Assembly: GCA_045638465.1 (NCBI GenBank)
Contig: JAZUBK010000042.1
Coordinates: forward strand, 1 to 7,137
Origin: CAKVLS01 sp045638465
Lineage (GTDB): Bacteria > Bacillota > Clostridia > Christensenellales > UBA1242
DNA: 7,137 nucleotides
Reading direction: 5' to 3'
The position numbers and the translations under genes are program-made. Shown here piece after piece: positions 1 to 5,730 of this stretch. The notes beneath the pieces are model-generated. The model was not told where the DNA came from. It made no database searches and saw nothing but the letters and a program-made list of their open reading frames with translations. Numbering within the stretch: the stretch's first letter is position 1; each line of letters begins with the position of its first letter.

Positions 1-30
1 AGAGCATTGTGAATATGCAAATTAATCCGT

Positions 31-107
31 GGGGGATTAGCTCAGTTGGCTAGAGCGCCTGCCTTGCAAGCAGGAGGTCATCGGTTCGAGCCCGATATTC
101 TCCACCA
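31..107 (+). tRNA. tRNA-Ala (anticodon UGC)
   Basis: A full cloverleaf can be folded. The acceptor stem pairs 31-37 with 97-103, the D stem is GCTC/GAGC, and the anticodon stem CCTGC/GCAGG encloses a loop with TGC at 65-67. The T arm contains TTCGAGC. The acceptor stem carries a G3:U70 wobble pair, the main alanine identity element, which fixes the assignment. Discriminator A104 is followed by an encoded CCA (105-107). No promoter is visible in the 30 bases before it, so transcription probably starts outside the window. It lies 34 bases before tRNA-Ile, probably in one transcript. Confidence 0.97.
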
Positions 108-144
108 AGAAGGTGGAAATGGAAATTATTCTCCACCACGAAGG
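96..144 (+). repeat. Near-perfect direct repeat of the tRNA-Ala 3' end
   Basis: Bases 96-113 (last bases of tRNA-Ala, its CCA, and six bases beyond) recur at 127-144 with 17 of 18 positions identical; copies are offset by 31 bases. The second copy fills the spacer and runs into the first three bases of tRNA-Ile. Between them, GGTGGA (112-117) is complementary to TCCACC in both copies (101-106 and 132-137), so two alternative hairpins are possible in the precursor RNA. It may be a duplication scar or the trace of a lost tRNA gene. Confidence 0.85.
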
Positions 145-218
145 AGTGTAGCTCAGCAGGTTAGAGCACCACCCTGATAAGGTGGGGGTCGGTGGTTCGA
201 GTCCACTCATTCCTACCA
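142..218 (+). tRNA. tRNA-Ile (anticodon GAU)
   Basis: A complete cloverleaf is present. The acceptor stem pairs 142-148 with 208-214, the D stem is GCTC/GAGC, and the anticodon stem CCACC/GGTGG encloses CTGATAA with GAT at 176-178. The T arm GGTGG/CCACT encloses TTCGAGT. Discriminator A215 and an encoded CCA (216-218) follow. The Ala and Ile pair is the one often found inside rRNA operons, usually as Ile then Ala. Here the order is reversed and a terminator follows at once, so no rRNA gene lies directly downstream. Confidence 0.97.
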
Positions 219-222
219 AATT

Positions 223-248
223 GCCACTTCATACGAAGTGGCTTTTTT
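223..248 (+). terminator. Intrinsic terminator of the tRNA-Ala/tRNA-Ile transcript
   Basis: A perfect 8-base-pair stem, GCCACTTC (223-230) with GAAGTGGC (235-242), encloses loop ATAC and is followed by six T residues (243-248). It begins four bases after the tRNA-Ile CCA end, the expected place for the end of this tRNA transcript. Confidence 0.93.
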
Positions 249-301
249 CTTGCCATTTTCCCCCACCTTATGTTTGCTTTTATAAAGAGAATATAGGATA
301 T

Positions 302-332
302 AAAAAAGACACTTTTTGCAAGTGTCTTTTTT
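302..332. terminator. Bidirectional hairpin terminator
   Basis: A 13-base-pair stem (302-314 with 320-332), core GACACTT/AAGTGTC, is flanked by six A residues on the left and six T residues on the right, so it can end transcription in either direction. No intact gene feeds it from the plus strand, because the tRNA transcript already has its own terminator. It may be the terminator of a minus-strand gene now decayed at about 342-442. Confidence 0.8.
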
Positions 333-526
333 GTGTGCGTATATTAGACTGGTGCTATTGTTATTGCGCCTACAATAATGGCAAGTCCGATGAAGCAACC
401 GTTATAATGACACCAAAGATAGCGATAGAGAAGTCGATTTGCTAAGAAAAGGGTGATAATATTGTGTGTTTGTACACGCTTTGTGTATATAATTAAAAAA
501 TTAATTTTTACAATTATTTCATTTAG

Positions 527-555
527 TAGTCAAATATTTTGCAGTGTGCTAAAAT
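527..555 (+). promoter_or_regulatory. Probable sigma-A promoter of the reductase/AcnX operon
   Basis: An extended -10 element, TGC followed by TAAAAT (550-555), lies 17 bases after a weaker -35 match, TAGTCA (527-532). Transcription would start near 562, about 30 bases before the first start codon, leaving a short leader with the AAAGGAG ribosome site (579-585). The -35 shares only four of six bases with consensus, so the extended -10 probably carries most of the recognition. Confidence 0.5.
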
Positions 556-592
556 GTAGGTGTAAATTAATCGCATATAAAGGAGAAAATAT

Positions 593-2650
593 ATGAAAGT
601 AGATGCAAAATACGAAGCGTTGTTTACCCCATGGAAAATAGGCAACGTAGAAATTAAAAACCGTATTGTTATGTGCCCTATGGGTGGTACATCACTATTT
701 GGTTGGATGGGACCTCAAGTTTTTAACAAAGAGGCTGCTGCGATGTTCTTGGATATCGCAAAAAATGGTTGCGGTCTTGTAATCCCTGGTATCGCTCCAC
801 TTCGTAATATGTTGGGTGGAAAATGGCTTTATAAAGTAAATGGCGCCTTCAAAGATTTGAAAGTATGGATGGAAGAATTCCACAAAACAGGTGCAAAACT
901 TTTTGTACAATTAACTGCAGGTTTTGGTAGATCTTTTTCTCTTCCTGATCATATGAAAGGAATTGCAAAGAGCAAAGTTTTGTCAAAGATTATTAAACCT
1001 ATTTTTGACTTTGATAGACTACTTATGGCGCCTAGTGCACTTCCTGCTCGTTGGTATCCAGCACATACTGTAAGAGAAATAACTGTAAAAGAAATTCAAG
1101 ACCTTGTTAAAGGATTTGCACTTACTGCTAAAAAACTAAAAGATGCAGGTGTTGACGGCGTAGAAGTTCACGCAGTACACGAAGGATATTTGATTGACCA
1201 ATTTACAACCAAATATACAAACCTAAGAACAGACGAATATGGCGGTAGTTTTGAAAATAGATATCGTTTTGCTACTGATATTGTAAAAGCAATCAAACAA
1301 GAGTGCGGCCAAGACTTCCCAGTTTCTGTTAGATACTCTGCTGTAAGTAAAACAAAAGACTTCTGTGTAGGTGCTTTGCCTGGTGAAAAATACAAAGAAG
1401 TAGGTAGAGACCTAAAAGAGAGTGAAAAAGCAGTTAAATACTTGCAAGATGCAGGTTATGACATGCTAAACACAGACAATGGAACATATGATGCTTGGTA
1501 TTGGGCACACCCTCCTGTATATATGCCAAACAACTGTAACCTAGAAGAAACAGCGCATGTTAGAAAGTTCTGTGATATTCCTGTAGTTTGTGCAGGTAAG
1601 ATGGAACCAGAGGTTGCCGCTGCCGCAATTAAAGAAGGCAGAATCGATGGCATGGGTGTTGCAAGACAATTCCTTGTAGACCAAAAATGGATTACAAAAC
1701 TTTGCGAAAATAAACTAGAAGATATTATGCCATGTATTCATTGCCATAATGGTTGTTTCCCTATGGCCCATTACAAAGGTGTTGCATCTGACACTCCACT
1801 TGGTGATTCTATCCATATGGCAAGATGCGCTCTAAACCCACAAACAATGGACGGCGGCAAATATGATTTCAAACCAGCTAAAAAATCTAAAAAGGTTGCT
1901 ATCATCGGTGGTGGTATTGCTGGTATGGAAGCTGCAAGAGTTTGTATTATGCGTGGCCATAAACCAACTATTTATGAAAAAACAGATAAACTAGGCGGCG
2001 TATTTATCGCAGCGGCTGCACCAGACTTTAAAGATAATGACAAAAAACTTATCGCTTGGTACAGAAGACAAATGGAAACTTTAAAGGTTGATATCAAGTT
2101 CAACACTGAAGTAAAAGATATAACAACATTAGACGCAGACGAAGTAATTATCGCTACAGGCACTACAACTAGAAAGTTGAGAATTCCTGGGGCAGAAAGA
2201 ACTGTTGATGCGATTGAATATTTACTTGGCGAAAAACAAGTAGGCAAAAACGTAGTAGTTATAGGCGGCGGCCTTACTGGTTGTGAAGTAGCATATGATT
2301 TGCACCTAAAAGGTCAAAAACCAGTAATCGTAGAGGCAAGAAACGACCTTATGGCTGTTCCTGGCATCTGCCTTGCAAACTCAAGTTACCTAAGAGATTA
2401 CTTTGCTTGGAAGAAAGTTCCTGTATATCTTGAAAGCACTGTAACAGAAATCAAAGATAAGTCTGTAGTTATTAAGACAAAAGACGGCGAAGAAACAGTA
2501 AAAGCTGATAGCGTAATCTTGGCTATTGGTTATAATCCAAACCCACTTGCTAAAAAAGGCAAAAACTTGCACGTTGTGGGCGATGCAAACAAAGTTGGCA
2601 ACCTACGTACCGTTATTTGGGGCGTTTGGGACGTTTGTAAGAAGATTTAA
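593..2650 (+). CDS. Old-yellow-enzyme / 2-enoate-reductase-like NADH-dependent Fe-S flavoprotein
   Basis: A 685-residue flavoenzyme of the 2,4-dienoyl-CoA reductase / enoate reductase type, predicted to reduce a C=C bond next to a carbonyl or carboxyl group using NADH. Residues 8-375 form the FMN-binding TIM barrel, opening with LFTPWKIGN and holding the active-site stretch HAVHEGY (193-199), a form I associate with enoate and bile-acid (BaiCD-type) reductases, then YGGSFENR. Cys381, Cys384, Cys388 and Cys412 are the likely [4Fe-4S] ligands. A dinucleotide fold GGGIAG (439-444) should bind FAD, and GGGLTG (558-563), with Glu581 at the end of the next strand, should bind NADH. GD at 663-664 fits the FAD C-terminal motif. 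There is no signal peptide, so it is cytoplasmic. AAAGGAG at 579-585 supports the start. It is first in an operon with split aconitase X. The family is secure; the substrate is unknown. Confidence 0.93.
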   Translation: MKVDAKYEALFTPWKIGNVEIKNRIVMCPMGGTSLFGWMGPQVFNKEAAAMFLDIAKNGCGLVIPGIAPLRNMLGGKWLYKVNGAFKDLKVWMEEFHKTGAKLFVQLTAGFGRSFSLPDHMKGIAKSKVLSKIIKPIFDFDRLLMAPSALPARWYPAHTVREITVKEIQDLVKGFALTAKKLKDAGVDGVEVHAVHEGYLIDQFTTKYTNLRTDEYGGSFENRYRFATDIVKAIKQECGQDFPVSVRYSAVSKTKDFCVGALPGEKYKEVGRDLKESEKAVKYLQDAGYDMLNTDNGTYDAWYWAHPPVYMPNNCNLEETAHVRKFCDIPVVCAGKMEPEVAAAAIKEGRIDGMGVARQFLVDQKWITKLCENKLEDIMPCIHCHNGCFPMAHYKGVASDTPLGDSIHMARCALNPQTMDGGKYDFKPAKKSKKVAIIGGGIAGMEAARVCIMRGHKPTIYEKTDKLGGVFIAAAAPDFKDNDKKLIAWYRRQMETLKVDIKFNTEVKDITTLDADEVIIATGTTTRKLRIPGAERTVDAIEYLLGEKQVGKNVVVIGGGLTGCEVAYDLHLKGQKPVIVEARNDLMAVPGICLANSSYLRDYFAWKKVPVYLESTVTEIKDKSVVIKTKDGEETVKADSVILAIGYNPNPLAKKGKNLHVVGDANKVGNLRTVIWGVWDVCKKI

Positions 2651-2661
2651 GAGGTGAAACG

Positions 2662-3939
2662 ATGACACTTAATAAAGAACAAAAAGCCATACTAAATGGC
2701 GAAAAAGGGCAAACCATGGCCAAAGTTATGGAGTCTGTTATCAGATATGGTGAACTTTTTGGCGCAAAAAAGCTTGTTCCTGTAACAAGCAAATACAACC
2801 ACTTAGTTACATCATTTGGACTAAAGGCTCTAGGACCTGTATATGACCTTATGAACAAGTTAATCGAAGAAGGTGTTGTGTCTGGGCAAAAGTTTTCTTG
2901 CGACCCAAGACCGCTTGATAAAAATGTTCCAAAGAACTTTTTACAAAACCTTATTTTTAATAAATTTATGTATTCAAAACAAGATTTCTATGAAGGCCAA
3001 CTAGATAAATTAGGCCTTATGGATAAAGATGCCTTTACTTGTACTTGCTATATGGACGAAGTTGGCAATAAGCCAAATAAAGGCGAAGTTTTGAGCTGGG
3101 CAGAGTCTTCTGCTGTTGTATATGCAAACTCAGTGCTTGGTGCTAGATGTAACCGTAACTCTGGTATTATGGATATTATGGGTTCAATCGTTGGTTACGT
3201 TCCTTACTTTGGCTTAGTTACTGATGAGGGCCGTAAGGCTACATGGGTTGTTGAAGTAAAGACAACTAAAAAGCCAGAAGCACAACTTCTTGGCTCTGCT
3301 ATTGGTATGAAAGTAATGGAAGCCGTGCCTTATATCAAAGGCCTTGATAAATGGCTTGGAAAAGAACTAAACGACGAAAACAGAACTTATCTAAAGGACT
3401 TTGGTGCGGCTACAGCGTCTAATGGTGCAGTAGGTCTATATCACATAGACAAACTAACACCTGAGGCAAAAGAGCAAGGCAAAGACCTTATTACAAAAGA
3501 TGCAAAAGTTTATGTAATAGATGATGCCGAACTTCAAAGAGTATATGATAGCTACCCAGTAATTTGGAAAAACAAAGACGCAAAACCAAAACTATGCTTT
3601 ATGGGTTGTCCACATATGAGTCTTCAGCAACTAAAATCTTGGACTACAAAACTTGAAAGTGCCCTAAAAGAAGCTGGAAACAAAAAAGTAGTTATCCCTA
3701 CCGTATTTACTGCAGCTCCTGCCGTAATCAAAGAGTTTGACAAAACAGAATACGCCCCTAAACTAAAAGAAATGGGCGTAATCGTATCATATATTTGTCC
3801 ACTTATGTATATGAATAACCCACTATGTGGAAAAATGCCAGTTATTACATCATCAAACAAACTTAGAACATACACAACTGCAAGATACTATACTGATGAT
3901 GAAATACTAGTTCAAATTACAAAAGGAGGGAAAAGATAA
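2662..3939 (+). CDS. Aconitase X large (catalytic) subunit, DUF521 family
   Basis: A 425-residue protein matching the AcnX catalytic domain, whose known members are Fe-S dehydratases: cis-3-hydroxy-L-proline dehydratase in bacteria and mevalonate-5-phosphate dehydratase in archaea. Family landmarks are the N-terminal LNKEQKAILNGEKG, a TCTCY motif (126-130), the signature AESSAVVYANSVLGAR (147-162), GCPHMS (315-320) and a C-terminal CP...TSSNK block (379-400). Cys127, Cys316 and Cys379 lie where I expect the metal-cluster ligands. The position after the signature reads CNRNSG rather than the TNREG I remember as common, and Cys129 and Cys163 are additional. The gene starts 11 bases after the reductase gene, with GAGGTG at 2651-2656, and shares one base with the small-subunit gene. 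It needs that subunit for a complete active site. The substrate is not assignable from sequence. Confidence 0.92.
   Translation: MTLNKEQKAILNGEKGQTMAKVMESVIRYGELFGAKKLVPVTSKYNHLVTSFGLKALGPVYDLMNKLIEEGVVSGQKFSCDPRPLDKNVPKNFLQNLIFNKFMYSKQDFYEGQLDKLGLMDKDAFTCTCYMDEVGNKPNKGEVLSWAESSAVVYANSVLGARCNRNSGIMDIMGSIVGYVPYFGLVTDEGRKATWVVEVKTTKKPEAQLLGSAIGMKVMEAVPYIKGLDKWLGKELNDENRTYLKDFGAATASNGAVGLYHIDKLTPEAKEQGKDLITKDAKVYVIDDAELQRVYDSYPVIWKNKDAKPKLCFMGCPHMSLQQLKSWTTKLESALKEAGNKKVVIPTVFTAAPAVIKEFDKTEYAPKLKEMGVIVSYICPLMYMNNPLCGKMPVITSSNKLRTYTTARYYTDDEILVQITKGGKR
3924..3929 (+). promoter_or_regulatory. Ribosome binding site inside the large-subunit gene
   Basis: AGGAGG, a full match to the anti-Shine-Dalgarno core, lies within the last codons of the large-subunit gene, nine bases before the small-subunit ATG. 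The stop TAA (3937-3939) and start ATG (3939-3941) share an A. This fixes the start and suggests translational coupling for equal amounts of the two AcnX subunits. Confidence 0.9.
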
Positions 3940-4388
3940 TGAAAACTTTTAAAGGAAGAGTAATCGCCCCAGGAAACATAACAGCTGAGGCTTTGGTTTC
4001 TCACGGCGGACTAAATACTTTAGCATCATTTCAAAAAGCCCTTCAATTTGGTGACAAAAAAGCAACTTGTGGTGACCAAAACAACCCAGACCTATACGGA
4101 AAACAAATGGCAGGAAAAGCCCTTTGCCTTCCTCAAACAATAGGTTCTACTACCGGTGGTCTTGTACTTTATTGTGCATGTTCTATGGGTAGACAACCAG
4201 CATGTATGCTATTTTCAAACCCTATCGACTCACTAGCAGGTGCGGGAGTTATCTTAGCAGACGTATGGCTAGAGGGCGAAAATACAAAGATGCCTGTTAT
4301 AGATAGTTTGGGAGAGGAGTTCCTTGACTATGTCAAAGACGGTATGACAATCACTATAAAAGATGGCGGTGTTGTAGAGGTAGAGTAA
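3939..4388 (+). CDS. Aconitase X small (swivel) subunit, DUF126 family
   Basis: A 149-residue protein matching the AcnX swivel domain, which closes over the large subunit and contributes an active-site serine. Visible landmarks are FKGRVIAPGNITAEALVS near the N terminus, NPDLYG (49-54), GKALCLPQTIGSTTGG (59-74), where Ser70 in the GST motif is the likely catalytic residue, and the GAGVILADV segment (101-109). Two features look unusual against the family as I remember it: a longer C-terminal part after ILADV, and many cysteines (44, 63, 79, 81, 89). Bacterial and archaeal AcnX often encode the two domains as adjacent genes, as here, while other bacteria fuse them. The one-base overlap with the large subunit indicates an obligate complex. 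The gene is last in its operon and is followed by a terminator. Confidence 0.92.
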   Translation: MKTFKGRVIAPGNITAEALVSHGGLNTLASFQKALQFGDKKATCGDQNNPDLYGKQMAGKALCLPQTIGSTTGGLVLYCACSMGRQPACMLFSNPIDSLAGAGVILADVWLEGENTKMPVIDSLGEEFLDYVKDGMTITIKDGGVVEVE

Positions 4389-4406
4389 TTATTGCTTTGC
4401 AACGGG

Positions 4407-4423
4407 CCTAATTATAAATTAGG
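4407..4423 (+). other. Small hairpin after the AcnX operon
   Basis: A 7-base-pair stem CCTAATT/AATTAGG with loop ATA lies 18 bases after the small-subunit stop. No T run follows, so it is unlikely to terminate transcription. It could protect or mark the mRNA 3' region, or be chance in A/T-rich DNA. Confidence 0.35.
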
Positions 4424-4449
4424 TTGTATATTATCTCTTTTGCGAAATG

Positions 4450-4482
4450 AAAAAACACTCAAAGAAATTGAGTGTTTTTTTT
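4450..4482. terminator. Intrinsic terminator of the reductase/AcnX operon
   Basis: A 13-base-pair stem (4450-4462 with 4468-4480), core ACACTCAA/TTGAGTGT, encloses loop AGAAA and is followed by a T run reaching 4482. It lies about 60 bases after the last plus-strand stop. The matching A run on its left would also let it act on minus-strand transcripts that read past the next terminator. Confidence 0.92.
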
Positions 4483-4572
4483 GTTAGTCTTTTATTAATA
4501 AATTGTTATTTTGTCTATATATTTTTGTGTTTTGATGCTTAGCAAAAATGTCGAAGGATTTTATTATGTGCT

Positions 4573-4602
4573 AAAAAACAACCCCGAAATGGTGAGGTTG
4601 TT
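4573..4602 (-). terminator. Intrinsic terminator of the zinc-ribbon/BIG2 operon
   Basis: Read on the minus strand, AACAACCTC pairs with GGGGTTGTT (nine pairs, one U-G) around an 8-base loop and leads into a run of six T residues (plus-strand A run 4573-4578). It begins 15 bases after the BIG2 gene stop, the expected place for this operon to end. Confidence 0.87.
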
Positions 4603-4616
4603 TTTATATTTTATGT

Positions 4617-5729
4617 TTATATCGTTACATCATAGAAGATATAAGCTGTGTCGCTATATCCACCGACAGACCCTGTAATTCGTACGTCAAATGTGAATTC
4701 TTGCAAGATAGTAATTTTGCCATTTTCGTCTACAGACACTTTGGTTGGATCAGAACTTACCCAAGTGATTTTGTCTGTTGTGTTAGATGGTTTTAATACA
4801 TAAGTCAGCTGGTAAGTATCGCCAACTTTGAATCTATCTTTTATTATACCAATAGTAAAGTATGTTGCTGATACTCTAGGAACTCTAACGTTTACTACTG
4901 TAGACTTGCCGTTATTTGAAGTAATTGTGATATCGGCAGAACCAACAGCTTTTGCAGTAATTTTTCCATTTTGGTCAACAGTTACTATATCGTTTGCGCT
5001 AGAAGAAAAACTAAGAGTAACACCTGTTGCGTTTCCTGGTGATAATGTACAAGTTAGGGTAGTAGAACTGCCTAGTGATAGATCTATATGGCTTCTTGGA
5101 ACACTAATACTTTTTAATTCAATTTCGTTTTGTACAGTAAATGTCAAAGACGCTACCTTGTTATTTGTTGAAGTTGCTGTAATAGTTGCAGTACCTTCGC
5201 CTTCTGCCCTGAAGTTTCCTTCTTGGTCAACAGAGATGACGCTATTATCAGTAGTTGTCCAAACCAAAGATTTGTCTGTGGCAGTCTCTGGCAAAACATC
5301 AACAGTTGCTTTGTATTCTGAGCCTGTCAAAATAACTGAATATGGACAGTTTGATGAGATAGAAAGACTAGAAACTGGACGAGGAACAACAGTTAATTGG
5401 AAACTTTTTTCGATATCGTTTTTTGTAGAAACGGTAATAGTTACCTTGCCAAGTTGTTTTGGAGTTATTTTAGCGTTATTGTGATATTCGCCATAAGCTT
5501 CAACAACTGCTATATTTTCATCGGAAGATTCCCAAGTAAGATAAGCGCTTTCGCTACCATATGGATAAGCAGATGCTGATACATCAAATGTTTTATCGAA
5601 AAATACAACTTCTTGATTTCTGCAGTATAGTTCAAGATTTTCGGTAAAAGGTGATGTTGATGTGCTGACTGCAGTAGTAATGCCAGTCAATATAGAAATT
5701 ATAAGTAATGTTAAACTAAAATATTTCAT
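4617..5729 (-). CDS. Secreted protein with about four BIG2 (bacterial Ig-like) domains
   Basis: A 370-residue protein with a short N-terminal signal sequence (Lys2, hydrophobic 4-20, possible cleavage near Ala20). The rest is built of repeats of about 80 residues, at roughly 30-115, 118-200, 203-283 and 286-370. Each carries all or part of the BIG2 pattern: a W or F then SS/TT, a VD.NGK turn, then G.A.IT. Clear examples are VDQEGN (167-172), VDQNGK (251-256) and VDENGK (333-338); the first copy is the most diverged. Such domains usually form stalks or binding surfaces on exported proteins. There is no LPXTG motif, C-terminal helix or enzyme domain, and no lipobox cysteine, so it is probably released or held by a partner. 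It starts one base after the zinc-ribbon gene stop and is probably co-translated with it. The binding target is unknown. Confidence 0.85.
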   Translation of the reverse strand: MKYFSLTLLIISILTGITTAVSTSTSPFTENLELYCRNQEVVFFDKTFDVSASAYPYGSESAYLTWESSDENIAVVEAYGEYHNNAKITPKQLGKVTITVSTKNDIEKSFQLTVVPRPVSSLSISSNCPYSVILTGSEYKATVDVLPETATDKSLVWTTTDNSVISVDQEGNFRAEGEGTATITATSTNNKVASLTFTVQNEIELKSISVPRSHIDLSLGSSTTLTCTLSPGNATGVTLSFSSSANDIVTVDQNGKITAKAVGSADITITSNNGKSTVVNVRVPRVSATYFTIGIIKDRFKVGDTYQLTYVLKPSNTTDKITWVSSDPTKVSVDENGKITILQEFTFDVRITGSVGGYSDTAYIFYDVTI

Positions 5730-5730
5730 A

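Larger units (their letters stand above)
249..592. other. Intergenic region without an intact gene
   Basis: This 344-base stretch separates the tRNA pair from the reductase operon. It contains the bidirectional hairpin at 302-332, a minus-strand stretch at about 342-442 that looks like the frameshifted end of a hydrophobic protein gene, a small inverted repeat at 473-487, a very A/T-rich block at about 487-525, and the operon promoter at 527-555. Short open frames crossing it have no ribosome site and no recognisable product. Confidence 0.7.

Noticed and set aside
31..218. Part of an rRNA operon, because tRNA-Ala and tRNA-Ile often lie in the 16S-23S spacer
   Set aside because: The order is reversed, a strong terminator follows tRNA-Ile directly, and no rRNA sequence is visible in the window.
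37..219. Minus-strand 60-residue reading frame across both tRNA genes
   Set aside because: It is the reverse complement of tRNA-Ala and tRNA-Ile; the GLEPMTSCLQGRRSSQLS-like peptide is a well-known false product of tRNA genes.
182..445. Plus-strand 87-residue reading frame starting inside tRNA-Ile
   Set aside because: It starts in a tRNA, runs through two terminator hairpins, has no ribosome site and shows no recognisable protein.
4828..5484. Plus-strand 218-residue reading frame opposite the BIG2 gene
   Set aside because: It is an antisense shadow of a Ser/Thr/Val-rich repetitive gene that itself has a signal peptide, ribosome site, domain repeats and terminator.
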